A stretch of DNA of 64,000 nucleotides from Corynespora cassiicola (GCA_022059125.1 JAEUWY010000001.1:2294001-2358000), one strand, 5' to 3'. Positions 11,479 to 24,186 are shown, numbered from the stretch's first letter. A program made the numbers and translations. Notes: a model not told the origin generated them from the letters alone.

Positions 11479-12739
11479 ATGCCACGATCTGGAGCAGCCC
11501 GGGTTCCGGATAATTCCTGGATGAGAAGAGGTACTACAACGTTGATACAAACCATCCTGCCAGAATTCATCGAGCCCGATAATAACCTAGTGACGTCAAT
11601 TTTCGGATTCGAAGACTTGTGCAGCTACAACTGGCAAGACGGCGGGAAAGTGATCATAGTTCCTGGTATGTTGCACCTTCCTACTATGCATGTCAGCCTG
11701 ATTGACCCTGATGCTAGGTGGCGCTCGCAAATGGAATCCCCCACCCCTACCCATAACACTAAGCATAGATTCAACCCCCAGGGACACACCCCGGAAACCT
11801 TCCCACGTCCCACAGTATCCTTTCGAGCCCGTATTTCAAGCCCTCTCCATCATGAATCCCAACACACTTTTCGACAACGTCGACATCGTCGTCAACCGCA
11901 ACAGCCTGCGCAAGCTCTTCGAATTCGCCAAAGACAAGCGCCAAGATCCCTTCTGCATGGGTCTTGACATGGTCCAAAACACGCTTTTTGTAAGCCGCAG
12001 GGAGAAGCACAATAGTCGAATAATACGAGGGTCGCCCAACAGCGGGTACGGCCATAGCTTCGAACAAACATTCACCGAATCACTCCCAGGGCTCGAAAAC
12101 TCAACGAGCCATCACAGGATCATTAGATATCGGATCGGGAGTGTGGATTGCGTTGTGAGATTCGAGGTAGATGCCTACTTGGATGAGGCCGAGGATGAAG
12201 ATGTCCCAATTGAGCCCATCTCTCAAAACACAGACATTACTACTGGGCTGGAAAGCCTTGCCATCGATGATACGCCTCGGAAAATGGCACCCAAAGGACA
12301 TACAAAGGCGATACTGGGAGGTAAAAGACTCAGTTCTTCTACAATGGCTGAAATCAAAAGTATCCAGCACCCCAAGAAATTGCAAGTTCAGAAGCACACA
12401 CCGCAGCTTTGGTTCGGCCGCACACCCTATCTGATCGTTGGCAAGCACGATGAAGGGGCCGTGCAGTCAGATCCCGAGGTACGGACTGTTGAGACGAATT
12501 GCATGCAGTGGGAGCTGGAAAATCAAGATGCATTGCGTAAGTTGGCTGGCTTGCTGGCTCGGTTGAAGCAGGCAGTGCTTTCAACCCAAGGAAAGGCTGC
12601 GAGGCTTGTGTGTGAGGATAAAGGGAAGACTTTGCAAGTTTTTGAGTCAAAAGGTGGGATCGGGGCGCTGCCTAGTGAGATCATTGGGAAGTTTTGGGGT
12701 GTGGGGAATGGTGGGGAAGCCTCTCTTGCTATAAAGTAG
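11479..12739 (+). CDS. Conserved fungal protein of unknown function
   Basis: Exons 11479-11665 and 11718-12739, joined across a 52-bp intron (GTATGT...GCTAG), give 402 residues. The spliced N-terminus has a short conserved element (YNW...IIVPGGARKW), followed by Pro-rich sequence. The core includes VNRNSLRKLFEFA, MVQNTLFVSRREK, GYGHSFEQTF and the strongly conserved SHHRIIRYRIGSVDCVVRFEVDAY block. From memory, fungal proteins with this block are often labelled geranylgeranyl pyrophosphate synthetase, but no prenyltransferase DDxxD motif is visible, so I do not accept that name. A C-terminal domain of about 100 residues (WFGRTPYLIVGKH onwards) may be helical. Cellular role and location are unknown. 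Confidence 0.8.
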
Positions 12740-12903
12740 ACTCTCAAATCGAGGGATACATATCATATGTAATGGCTTGGGATTTCAGCGTTGCCTATAA
12801 CTATCTCTGCCTATCTAACAGTCAAACTGGCTCCTACGTCAACTGGATAACCATCCAATACTACTGAGACCAACATGAACATACTAATTGAAGCTCTCAC
12901 ACG

Positions 12904-14903
12904 TCATTCTTCGGCCAACAATATACCCTTGACTCGCAAAACAGTGCCGATGTGGCTTATAGAGAGAGGTACCTGCTTTGAGGCGGATAGAAGGCGCGCG
13001 GATTTCACAATATTCTTGATCTCCCGTCCGTTGAGAGCAATCAAGGCCAGACCGAAGATGTCAGATTCTGAGATGACATGTCTTGGTACCTTTTCAACAT
13101 CAGACTCTCCTGAAGTTCCGGGTAAGAAGGTCTTCCAAATGTGTTTACGCGACTCGAAATCAAGAGCTGGATAGTTGATGGTGAGATGGATCCTGGACTG
13201 GAATGCGGCATCAAAGGTGCCGATTCGGTTGGTCGTCAGGAACATGATTCCTTTGAAGTACTCGAGTGCTCGCAAGAAGATGGCGACCAGCTTGTTCCGC
13301 TCAATGTCCGAAACAGTGCGCCTTTCCAGGAATATGTCGCATTCATCGATGAGGAGGATGGCGCCCCACTTGGTTGTGACATCAAGGACTTTGCGAAGTT
13401 TGTCTTCGACCTCGCTGGCGCTGTATCCAAGCTCGCCGGCGCTCATGATGTAAAGCGGCTTTCTCATCTCCTCGGATGTTGCTTCCACGGTCAATGTCTT
13501 CCCAACTCCCGGCTCTCCGTGGAGAATAATAGTCATGCCTTTCCCTTTCCCTTTTATTACGTCGTCGAATGTATCGTTGGACGACAGCTGGTTGGTGGCA
13601 AAAGCCAGAATGAGCTCCTTGTAATCGTGCGGCAGCACAAGCCTTGGGAAAGCGTCGGTTGAAAAGGTAATTTCGTGAACACTGTCCACAAAGAAAGTAG
13701 CTATAGGATGTCAGCCAGGCTTGAGAATCATGAGAGGCAGTAATTACACCATTCATTGGATGATAGTGAGAATCCCTTGAGCTCAGGTGTACATAGTCTG
13801 TACTCCAGCTCGGATAGCTTCTGTACAGCAGGTTTTGTTGCTTTTGAGGTCAATGTCGTCTCGGCGTTTGGTAGCCTAGGCGTATTCATGGGATTCGGCG
13901 TGGGTGCGGGTGTGGGCGTGGGATGTCCCATTTAATTCGTATGCCCCCAGTAGACAGCATCTTGATAGTCATTCGCTCCCCCCTCTTCGCTCGTAGACCA
14001 TGAAAGAGATGACAGACGTAGCGATTCTTTAGGATTGTGCTCGTAGAAGACCTTTGCATCGATCATGATGCAGCCAGATTCCATTGGTGTGGGCGCCAGC
14101 ACGTGACTTAGTGCTCTTCTTGGGATGTATTGGCCTGTATAACTCTTGTAGTGCACGCCCGTCAGCTTTTCAAACACCTTCGCACGATTCCAAAGTCTGG
14201 ACTTCAGTCGGTCAGCTTCGGGGTGGAATTGCGCTGGTATGACATCGAGCTCAGATATGGATACGACGCCATCGAAAGAGCTCAAACTCAACGAAGTGGA
14301 GTTATAGCCAAATTTGTGACCGTCGTATTCGACATAGCGGCATATGATTGAGAAAATCCCTCTCTCGTATTGAGTCCCCAATAAGAGAAAAATGCGATCA
14401 TGGCTGTGGATTTCGGAGTAGATCTCCGTGCCAGGCTCGAAGAGAGCCCAGAGAAAGTCGTAGGAGATCAATCCGTGTTTGAGAAGATCATCCCTTCTGT
14501 CGATATCCGGCTGTATGCGAGGTACTAGTACCTCGCGAAGAAGTTCCATGTGTTGGAGTGTAGGACGATCTGTACACGTAGCGGTTTGAGCGTTGAAAGA
14601 ATCCCATCGATGAAAGAACTCATGGAATGGATAGCTGAACGTCAGATCCTTCAGCTTCGTTGAAATTCCTCTGAAGTTTTTGAAGACTTCACTCAATACC
14701 CCCCGAATCAAGGGACTCTGGATAGTGATGGAGCATAGCATCAAGCCACCCTTACCACTCCGATCTGGCTGCTTCCTCACTACCAAGGCATATTTTGCTG
14801 CAGTTGCGGGATCATACATATTTCCAACAATATCACCAGGATATTTTTCATTCCATGGGGTGTATTCATCTCTTCTATAGAGCTCTTTGAGCTCTGGTGT
14901 CAT
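12904..14903 (-). pseudogene. AAA+ ATPase with DUF7025-type N-terminal domain, interrupted by an in-frame stop
   Basis: The gene encodes a fungal AAA+ ATPase of about 650 codons. The upstream part (13935-14903) matches the N-terminal domain of this family (IQSPLIRGVL, FHRWDSF, LWALFEPGTE, VHYKSYTG, IDAKVFYEHNP). A 47-bp intron at 13701-13747 joins it to the ATPase core, restoring SNEWSTFFVDSV. The core has Walker A GEPGVGKT (about 447-454), Walker B ILLIDECDIF and the sensor region FLTTNRIGTFD. Codon 324 (13932-13934) is TAA, in the same frame as the sequence on both sides, and no convincing intron removes it. It may be a true nonsense mutation, a sequencing error or an unusual splice. The start is uncertain: ATG 14903 is used, but the frame runs upstream to a TAG near 14976, where an acceptor could lie. 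Confidence 0.62.
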
Positions 14904-16388
14904 ACCCGGTGGTTCTTGTTCGGGGGTCTTCAGATCAAGCTCGTAGTCTGACCCGATATCGCCCCCCTCGATGTTCTAGTGGGGTCGAGGTGGGTACTCT
15001 CTGCAGCCATCATATAAGGTAGGAGGGCAACTTCCGAGGGGAATGGGATACATGATGCAGTTAGATGGTTTGTGGCAGGAATTTTGGAATCCCATGGCGG
15101 TTTATTAGCTGGATCAGCAAAGATGCACGTATTCGCTGGCGGGCTTCGTGTGACTGCCTCGGACCCCACTTCAGCTAAATAGCTCATCGGTTTGTCACGA
15201 TTTCACGGCAATGTTGCACAACATGGTCAATTATGTTGCCGTGATCGTGGTATTACTCTAAGTATCCAATCGCAAGGTCTTCTCAGCGTATCGTAAAAGG
15301 CAAATCAAGGCAGCAGACAAGGGGGGACGGAAAATGAGAAATTAGTTCGTACGCCTCCCAGTGTGCAGGCCTTCTGCACGCAAAAGTTGGCAAGACATAA
15401 CTCTCTGTACACTGTTCAAATTTGCTGTGGTCACCAAGCTGGGCTTAGGCCGAAACCCTCACTTTTGCTTTGTTCCATGCTCTTGAGTGTTATGCACATC
15501 TCCACATTTGCCCCCGAGAAGCTCCCATGCTGACAAAATATTAAAATTGTTCCTTCAGCGAAGATTCTGTACAGAAAGTTTAGTCTAGGGCAAGTAGGTC
15601 TGTAAGATTTTATTTACAGAGTTAAAGTGAAAATACTCTACCTAGGTAAGCTTTGTGCTCTCACGCGTTGATTTTAACTGAACTGCCTGGCTCTTTCACA
15701 TCCTAGTTTAAGAAACTTTTTACTATGCTTCCTGATCAAACCCAGTGTTTAATGCCTCACAGATGTCCTTGTACTATATATAATATTCACAAAAAATTAT
15801 ACGTATAGTTGCTAATAGCGTCTAGGTCGAATAGCAGAATCGAATTGAATGAAGTCATTGAAATGCTGACATTTAAGAACTTCTTTTTTGACTTTTTTTT
15901 TTTACAGGTTCGAATCAGCTAGAGATAAGCTGATTGTATTTTTTTTATCATATGCGGGTGATTTGAACAACATCTGGTCTGCTATGCACATGTCCACACC
16001 CTGCGTGTGCGATCAGCCAGGCCTCCTCTCAACTACTAATACTGCCTACTGGCATTCGTCACCGTTGAAACCTGACCTGCTAGAAATAACCGTAGTACTA
16101 CTTTGTGATTGTAGCGCTCACTCTCCACAAGATGGTTATACGCATACATCAGTTCACACATCACGCACTGCTCATCACCATCGTACCATCTCACCATGCA
16201 CAAAGCCCAGGCACCTCGCCAACACCAGGCGCAAACAGGGGTATTATCATTCCTACCACGAACTCTCCGACTATGCAACCCAAGCACCAAGTCCACCTCA
16301 CTCAATCGAAGAAAAAAATTTACAAAGAACGTGAAATTACACCCTCGCTTTTGCTCTAACCCCTACGCCTCAACACCTCTTTCTCCCC
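14904..16388. other. AT-rich gene-poor region
   Basis: It lies between the AAA+ gene start and the 3' end of the NIPA gene. The stretch around 15540-15960 is clearly AT-richer than the rest of the window, with long T runs near 15880-15905. An open frame at 14930-15187 on the minus strand might hold an upstream exon of the AAA+ gene, but I could not find a convincing splice. No transposase or repeat ends were recognised. Confidence 0.5.
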
Positions 16389-18694
16389 TCATGATCTCTG
16401 CTCTTCACTTCCTTCTCCCACCTCATCCTCTTGTCTCGGTAACAGCGGCCCACCCAATTCCTCTCCATTCCCTCCCCTAAAACCCCTCCACAACTCATTC
16501 AAAGTCCCACTAAGACTCCGACCCCTCGCCCCCAAAGCGGGACGTTCCCGCTCCTCACCCGCACTCGCGTTCGCAGCAAGGGGGAGCTGATCCGTAGTCG
16601 TACGCCTGCGATCAAGCGGCTCACCTATGTCCCTCGTGCCATCGACCTCGCTCGCCCCAATGCCGAGCACGCTCTCACGCCTCCTGACACCGCCGCTGCC
16701 ACTGCCGTTCGCAGCATCGTTATCGCGGTACGTGAGTGCGCTGCGGACACTGCCCCCGCGCTTCAGGTCTGCGACCATGGCGCTGAGGCTGTTGCTCAGG
16801 GGCGAAGCGAGGAGCGGGCCGGGGATGGAGTTGCGGCCTACGACGCGCTCGGCAGTGCCCATGCGGCGGAGGCGCGGAGCGAGGGTGCCGCCCGTGCCTG
16901 GCGTGATGAGAACTTGGTTGTCGGAGATGCCGCGTGTTGGGGTGCGTGGTGGAGGTGGATTCGTTGCAGCGTCGGGGCTTGAAGTTGAGATTAGAGGTGC
17001 GTTGAGCCCTTCGGAAGGAAGGAGAGGCGTTGAGAGGGTGGTGTGGCGGCTGAGCGTTGGCTGTGTGCGGCTGCTGAGCGGGGAAACGGCCTCACTCTCC
17101 CAAGGGTTCATTATGAGAGAGGATGGCACGCTTGGAGTGGGGTTGGCTGGAGGCGTCTGTGGAGGTTCCGGGAGTTCTGGTATCGATCCTGGGGTCGTGG
17201 GACCAGAAGCATCAAACGTCGGGGGTCTCGTGTGTATCGCTATCGGAGGAGACATTGCCCTAATGGTAGACGATCTTCGACTGCTTTCCGTAGCACCTTC
17301 ATTGGGGACACCATCCACCTGATCGCGATACCGCTCTCCTACCAAATTGATGGCATCTTCGGGTTCGGGCTCCCTATCCTCATCGTCCTCGTACTTGTTT
17401 CTTGTCCTGCCGCTTGTAATCATCCAAACACCCAAGAACGTCATGACGCATCCTCCAATAAATTTTCCTGCATCTCCACCAGAGGTTCGCTCAAAATCGC
17501 GGTACAAAACGGCCGAACCAAGGATAACCGAAAGCGTGAAAAGAACAAACTGAACAGGGATGACCTGCGTAGCATCGAACCGCTGGAGTGCGCGGTTAAC
17601 ATATTTAATCTGCATGATGGCCGTTCCGACAAGAATGGCAACAAGCAGGTACGTGACGGGGAACGTAAGGGCATGCCAGAGCGTGTACGAAAGCATAGAT
17701 GCAACGCCCTTTGTCGAAAGTGCAGTATAGCCGCCTGAGGCACGTTAGGTTCCGCAAATTTGCATCTCAGGGGGGATCAGAGGAACATACCAAACAGCCC
17801 AACCAAACCTAAATCGATCAGGATACTTTTCTCTCCAAACTTGTTGCTTGCGCCAATCAAGGCGATGATGAGTGCAACAGTGATGCCGAAATATGTCTCG
17901 AACTCCCACGTCGTGATAAGTTCCCAAATCTCGTCCGGTCCCAGCTTCGGGTTGTTGTCGTTTGCAGACAAGACTACAGTCACGGCTCCTCCCACAGCGA
18001 CCAAAACTCCCAGCCCATCGCGCTTCCGGAACGGCTCCTTGAGCATGATGGGCGCGATTATGCAGTTCGAGATGAGAGCAACGACGCCAAGGGGCGAGAC
18101 AATAGAAGCAGGAGCAAATCCATAGGCCAGGAAATTGCCCGCCTCTCCCGTGGTCATGAGTATGATGCCTGCCCACCAGTACGGCGACTTGAGATATGAG
18201 CCCTGCTTGTAAGCCACCTCCTCGCCGGTGCTCTCGTCGCGTTCCAGCGACGGCCTCGACTCGGCGTGTGCGTTGCTCTGTGATGGAGACGCAGGAAGCA
18301 GCGGATCAGACTCGGTCGAATCATCCATCGATCCCCGCTCCTGATCGACATCGTAGTCCGCGTGCCGCGGGGGGTGGTATTTCCGTGCGAGATTTGCCTG
18401 CGACCGCTCGTCGGCCAGCTTTGCCCGGCTGGCACCGTACGACGCGCTCCTCCTCTTTCGCTGCCGCTCCTTCTCCTGCCATTCGCGCTCCAGTCGGATG
18501 TGGGCGTACCTCTGCATGTTCAGCGCGAAGGATATCATGATGTTGCCTACGATGGCCGTGATGATGCCGATAAGGGAGCTCCAGTTCTCAGGATCGATGC
18601 CCGGCTCTGAAAATGCCAGGGAGGGCGCGGGAGCGCCATGTGTGGAGGTAGGCGTCGCTGGGCCAGCAGCTGTATCGCGTCGAGGGAGAATCAT
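16389..18694 (-). CDS. NIPA-family (DUF803) magnesium-transporter-like membrane protein
   Basis: Homologue of the NIPA family, proposed Mg2+ transporters in the drug/metabolite-transporter superfamily. Exons 17791-18694 and 16389-17734 (56-bp intron) give 749 residues. A first membrane helix (SLIGIITAIVGNIMISFALN, about 40-60) is followed by a charged cytosolic insertion of about 125 residues. Then come the conserved core SPYWWAGIILMTTGEAGNFLAYGFAPASIVSPLGVVALI and a run of further helices up to GGCVMTFLGVWMITSG. The last 330 residues are Pro/Ser/Arg-rich and look disordered, so regulation by phosphorylation is possible. The ATG at 18694 is preferred because the sequence upstream of it lacks family similarity. 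A TATATATA element lies about 90 bp upstream. Confidence 0.88.
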
Positions 18695-19261
18695 GGTCTG
18701 CGGAGGGTTCGGAAATGGGACTCGTCCGGCTATGCAAGGAGGTCGGACCGTTGGTCTCGCGCGGGGGCAACGTGGAGACGGGTCGATATATATACCAGCA
18801 AGCTCATGCGCGACTATGGTATACAAGGTCGTAGAATGAACGGCAACATGGCGGTTGGTGTTGGAGAGTTGGCAATGGCAGTGCCGTTATGCCGTAGTAG
18901 ACCTTAGCGGCAAGGGTTTGGGCGCGGACGTCGATCATCTTCACATGACGCAGTCCTGCAGCCGCGATACGCAGGATACGCCCAGCTCGGAAAAAGCACA
19001 AAAGCCAACCACCCCTCCACCAGCCACAGATGAGATGCCAAATTCAGATCAGACTTTTTTGAATGCAGTAAAGGCTACTATACAGATAAACTATTCCCGC
19101 TCCTGCACTGCATGGCCGACGTCGTGAAGGATGCATGCATGCATGGATCCTAGACTTGGGCGTATGAAAGTGCCCCATCATTGCTGCTTAACGCATTTGT
19201 CCCCCAGAAAGTACTATTATGGTGTGTGAATTTTTCCAGCAATTGGTCGAAAATACTCCGC
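18695..19261. other. Intergenic region between the NIPA and CBP80 genes
   Basis: Contains the NIPA promoter and the CBP80 3' flank. Near 19130-19147 there is a short GCATGCATGCATGCATG run. No gene seen. Confidence 0.55.
18783..18792 (-). promoter_or_regulatory. TATA-like element upstream of the NIPA gene
   Basis: The minus strand reads TATATATATC about 90 bp before the start codon at 18694. The position is suitable for a TATA box, but no transcription start is known. Confidence 0.35.
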
Positions 19262-22119
19262 TCAAGACATCTCGGCATCGCCATTGGCAGCCTGCTCCTC
19301 TTCACCACTGCCGTCCTGAGTTTGCATCGGCTCCGGAACATCAGCCTGGGCAGCGAGGAGCTTGATCTTAGCTTCGACGGCCTCCTCACCGACAACTGAC
19401 TCCTCAACCTGGGCTTTGCGGAGGAAGACGGTGTGCCAGCGCTTGCCCCAACTGCGTATGAGCTGTGCCTCCTCTGCCGATAGCTCACCACTCGTCTCCT
19501 TCTCCATCAACTTATCAGCCGAGCCTTCTGCGACTCCCCTCACTGAGTCCTCGATGTATTTGAAGAGTTCCCGGGCGTTATCGCGGTCCTTGGTGAGAGT
19601 AGACTCCACCATTTCAACTTGCTCCTGGGGAAGACCCTTCTGCAGACGTGCCGAGGCAATCTGTCGGTTCCGGTTCGTAACCTTGGAGACCGTGTTGGAG
19701 ACCATCTCGAATGCCCAGCTCTGAGCGAGCACTTCGCCAGCACCCAAGCGATCGCCAAAGACCCACTGAACGACGGTGATGGGGGCAATGATGGTGTAGT
19801 TGAGGAGCATATCGATAATCCTGACTGCGACGCCAGGTTGGTCCTTCCAATAGTTCACGACGCTAGCCACGATCTGACGCCTAGCGACTTCGGATGTCTG
19901 AGCAATGTGGAGCAAGCGATCTTTGCCTCGCTCGATGCAGGACAAGACGTGGGACAATGACTTGGCACCGAGACGGCAAATGGCGGTCACGAAGGCATCC
20001 GTGGATGGTACTAGGACGTCGGTGATACCCTGCTCAGTAGCCTTCTCGTGAATCTGATCGATGGTCTGCTGGATGTCCTCGGCCGTTGCCTTTTTCTTGA
20101 GCTGGATGATGAGCTTCTGACCCTCGGCGGAATATGGGGTCTCTGAAAGTAATTGTCAGTGATGTTCTTTGGGAAGCAGTCCTCGCAGCATTGACTTACG
20201 AGGGTCGTCGTATTTGAACTCTGGGCTCTGATCCTCATCAAGTCGCTCTGGGATCAAGGAATGCATTTGCTCTGGCACGGTGGACCGAATGCGCTTAGCA
20301 AAAGACAGTCGGATCTCCTTGTCAAGAGTGGCAATGATGAAAGCCTTCTTTGGGTGCAAGTCGGACAGTGCTAGATCGCCAAGCCTGATAGCGGTTAGCT
20401 AGGTACGCAGAATGAATTTGTCGTCAACTGACCATTCCGTCCACCTCCATCGGAACTCGAAGTTGCTAAGGTGGTGAGATAGCCAATCTAGGAACCGATA
20501 TGAGAGTTCTAGATCCAAGACGTGAAGAGTCTTGTAGATTGTGCGAATTGCTCGACCTAGCGACGGCGCAATAGCGGCTGGTGCAACCTTGCAACACTGT
20601 GTGATCAATGAGTGGTAATAAACGAGCTTATGCTCGGGGGTGGGGAGCTTGAAGAGCTGAGAGAAGATCGCGTCGATGATCATGTCCTCAGATTTGAACT
20701 GGACCTTGTCACCGACAGTCTCCTTGAAGGTATCGAACGGAATGCCTCGCTTTGCAAAGGTCTGGAAAGACCAGTAGCAATCAAGATCGACGAGGAATTT
20801 GGCAACCATGTCCCGATTGAAATCAAGCTGATCGATGGTGTCGACAATGGTGTCTCGGATCAGCGAAGATGCAATGTCAGTAATCTTGGGGACGGTGCCG
20901 AAGTCGTCCTGATCAGCAAAGAGAGAGAAGTAAGCCTCTGGGAAGAGGGGCTTCGGTCCTGGGTTGACTGGAGAAGGCACTGCAATCACTGGAAAAGCGT
21001 GCGTAGGCGCATCGGGCAGGGGCTCTTCCTTCGTCTTCCGAAGGGCATTGGGATCGAAACGCGGAATGCAAGTGAGTGCCCAGCCGGATTCGGCTTCGGT
21101 GGTGAGCTGTGCTTGCAGTAGGCCAATGAGACTGTGGTAAGTTATCGGCTTGTCATCGCTATCAGCAGTGTAAGAGTGGATGAGGCCTTCCATGGGCAGC
21201 ATGTTGGCAGCGACAATGCCAGTGTTCTTGAGCAACTCTTGGGCTTGCTCATGGAAAGGTGCTCCTCCGGCGACAATCGCATATGGGATAGTCAAGAGGA
21301 TGATCTTGACAATCTCGATTCCAACGACCTGTGTAATATGAGCTACTGAAATGTAGAAAAATGCACATGCTAGAGGGAGAACTTACGTCATTCTCGTTGG
21401 CGCTCTGCAGATCCACCACAGCGTCAAAGAGCTGGCTGAGGAAGCCAAAGATTCCCTCATTCTGGTAGAGTGACTGCAGGCATGCAAAGAAACGCAGCAG
21501 AAGCTTGAAGTCCTTCCACTGGCCTGCATTGAGAGCAGCTTGGGTGCGTTCACCAACGCGCTTTATGGCTTCGCTAGTTATTTCGGGCTTGATGTCGTTC
21601 CCATAGAAAGCAACTGCAGAGACAAACGGAATCCTGAAGGGCTGTTCGATGATACTGTAGGGCATCAGTAAGACGATCACCTGTAGATACGAATTCATAG
21701 AGTAACGCACAGCTGAATGAAGAGATCAAAGAACTCCACGCGCAAGTCCTCGTCATCGTAATGATCTCCCAAGAAAGTCGCGATTTCGATGGCCTCGTCT
21801 TCGGGAAGCTTGGTCGAACTGGCAATGTTTAAGAGGAGGCGGCGGAGCTTAGCTATCGGTTGCTCTTCGAAACGGCGGCGTCCTCCACCGGGTGGGCCAT
21901 CGTCACGTCGGCGGCGCTGTCCGCGGCGGTCATCGCGATTGTGGAAGTCGTCCTCATCTGGGTCTGCGTTAGCAGGCGCGATATGTAAAAACAGATTGTA
22001 TCAATCATAACGCCCTAAAACTTACCATCGTGTCGGCGCTTGCGATTGTTTCCTCCACGGTTGCGTCCTCCGCGGCGCTCATCAATTCTATCATCGAGCT
22101 TCACGTCGAGATCGGCCAT
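19262..22119 (-). CDS. cbp80: Nuclear cap-binding complex large subunit (CBP80)
   Basis: Large subunit of the nuclear cap-binding complex, which with CBP20 binds the m7G cap of new mRNAs and promotes splicing and export. Six exons: 22026-22119, 21711-21963, 21387-21654, 20433-21328, 20200-20384 and 19262-20142, with introns of 48-62 bp. They sum to 858 residues, typical for fungi. An Arg-rich start (residues about 10-50, likely nuclear localisation) precedes the MIF4G region (LRRLLLNIASSTKLPEDEAIEIATFLGD...). Later hallmarks are VVGIEIVKIILLTIPYAIVAGG, FRWRW and HPKKAFIIATLDKEIRLSFAKRIR. The C-terminal domain ends in an acidic tail. The start MADLDVK is chosen from the family pattern; an open frame continues 180 codons upstream to an ATG at 22659, which would give 1038 residues. 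Confidence 0.9.
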
Positions 22120-24186
22120 GGCTTCGACAAGAACGCGCTCTGCTCTATACGGGGAGGGCGTGTAAGTCGGCGAGCCTGGACGGCGAGGCGGAGGGCTGTA
22201 ATGGTCGCCGCGTGGAGGAGTAGAGCGACGCGCGTAGCTCGGCGTGTAGTAGTCGGGGTATAATGGCGGAGTGTCTAGTCGTTCCCGGGAGCGCGATCGT
22301 GGTAGAGGTGACCTGACGGGGCGGGGAGAGAAAGTGTCCAGGTCGACGATGCGCTCTAGAGTTGGAGCTTCGACCCGAGTCTTGAACAGGCTAGCGCTAT
22401 TTTGCCCGAAGCTCCCATCTTGGCGTGTCAGCTCACGTGCAAGGCCAACCACTCCGGCCCCAATATTTATAATCGGGTCAGGTGTATGTTCTTGGACAAA
22501 CCCATTACCGGTCAGATAAGATTTAGTGTATTGCGGGATATGAATGTCGTAGTCGTCCATGTCCACGTCCACGTCCACGTCCACGCCCATGCTGGGAGAA
22601 TAGGTTATTCTCCCACGCGTATGGCCCATTAGGGCGAAGGCACCATTCATTGCTGTCAAATCAAGTATGAATGCAATGACCTGAATAATTGATGGATTAG
22701 ATTGGAATAGTTACTCTTTGTTCGAAGAGGCTACGGTACCTCTTGGGTGGGTGAGGAAGACGAGCGAAGGCAAAATTGCGCTGGTTCAGGTGTCGCTGCG
22801 GGAGACGATCAAGGCTAGCCCCTCAGTTCGAAGATACGGGAGAAAGCTCTCTTCAGGGTGAGAGGCTCGGGGCTGCCTGATTCTCACCTTCACCTCACTT
22901 GCGGAGACACATGGGGACTACGACAAGGAACTATAAAGACCCATGTGAAGAGCGAAACGTCCACACGAGCGTCCTCTGCAAATGCGATTATAACTCTGGA
23001 TGGAGGGTCAGCGATATGGCCTAAGGAAGTTTTGTTTCGTTTCAACCAGCTTCAATATGCTGGCATCAGCTGTGATCAAATGAATCCCGAAGCTGGCAGG
23101 AAATAGAAGTAGGGATGCTTGGAAGGGAGGCTCGTATCACTCGCACTACGTTTAGTGAGAGAAGACAACATGGTGGGAGGTACCTAATAAGCGCTACAGG
23201 AATTTTGCCAGTCCTCAGTAGCCAACTGAACACGAGCCGACATCACAATCAACCAGCAGCAATGGGTCGTCATCAAGCTGTGTCTGGTCCCAACTAAAGG
23301 TCATCGCACATGAAGACAACCTCCGTCCATCACCAAAGAGCGATTAAACGATTCGTCGTGCGTGAATAGAAAGACATGCAACAAGTAACAGATGGTGAGG
23401 TAGGGAACATTGGAACAAGCCACGATGACGACCACGACCACAGCCACAACCACCAATAATAACCACAAAGGGGAGAAGGAAGTGGAAGAAATGTCTACTT
23501 GTAGAAAGAACGCCACCGGGCTCAAGTAATAGCATGTTAGACCGTGCGCCAGTGTGAATCATCCCAACTTTCTCAGCTGGACCGGCGAGGGCCACCCGCC
23601 CCGTACTACACAACCCACGTCTAGGACGTTGCTACCCCTCGCTGAGGCCGGCAACCACTGAACGTGCGGCTGAAGAGACCCTCGCCCCCTTGTGCGACAA
23701 GAAAGAATCAAATGAGAAACACCTGCATGCAAAAAAACGCATTCGCAGCCCATGCGTGCGTGAAACCGAAACCCATCCTAAGATGTTTGGCCAAAACTTC
23801 CCTGCTTTTTTCATCCCCTTGTTCCCTCATATTGCAATCATCTGCTCGCTGACCATCCCAGAAGAGAAACGGAAAAGAAATACATCTACTGATCCTGTCC
23901 GCGGGGGGTGTATTCTTGGCTGCACGGCAAGGCCAAAGATCGGGAAAAAGCAAACCAGGGCCATTCTCAACACGCGTGAATGACGTTCGTATCATTTTCA
24001 GACGAGCTCAGATATTGCAGGGAAAGGGTGTACATCGGCGTACCCACCTAGGAACCGACGCCGAAATGAGACTCCAAATTGTTTGCATCTCTCCAGGCGG
24101 AACATCCTCGTCCTCAAAAACGGAGAGAAACAGATGCCACGCCGCGTGATAAACATGATGTCGTTTCGCATACAGGACCCTGGGGC
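22120..24186. other. CBP80 upstream region and intergenic DNA before GSK3
   Basis: The minus-strand frame at 22120-22659 is open and in frame with CBP80; it contains a Ser/Arg/Pro-rich stretch (PRSRSRERLDTPP...). It could be an extended N-terminus or 5' leader. From 22660 to 24186 no gene is visible; only short open frames are present. Confidence 0.5.
22557..22587. repeat. Hexanucleotide repeat CACGTC, about 5 copies
   Basis: A GTCCAC/CACGTC microsatellite on the plus strand. Read on the minus strand in the frame of the possible CBP80 extension it encodes alternating Val and Asp. Confidence 0.75.

Noticed and set aside
15906..15920. GGTTCGAATC, resembling a tRNA B box
   Set aside because: The box lacks the closing CC, and no A box, acceptor stem or anticodon arm could be found around it.
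16627..17322. 231-codon plus-strand open frame within the NIPA gene
   Set aside because: Antisense shadow of the GC-rich NIPA C-terminal coding region.
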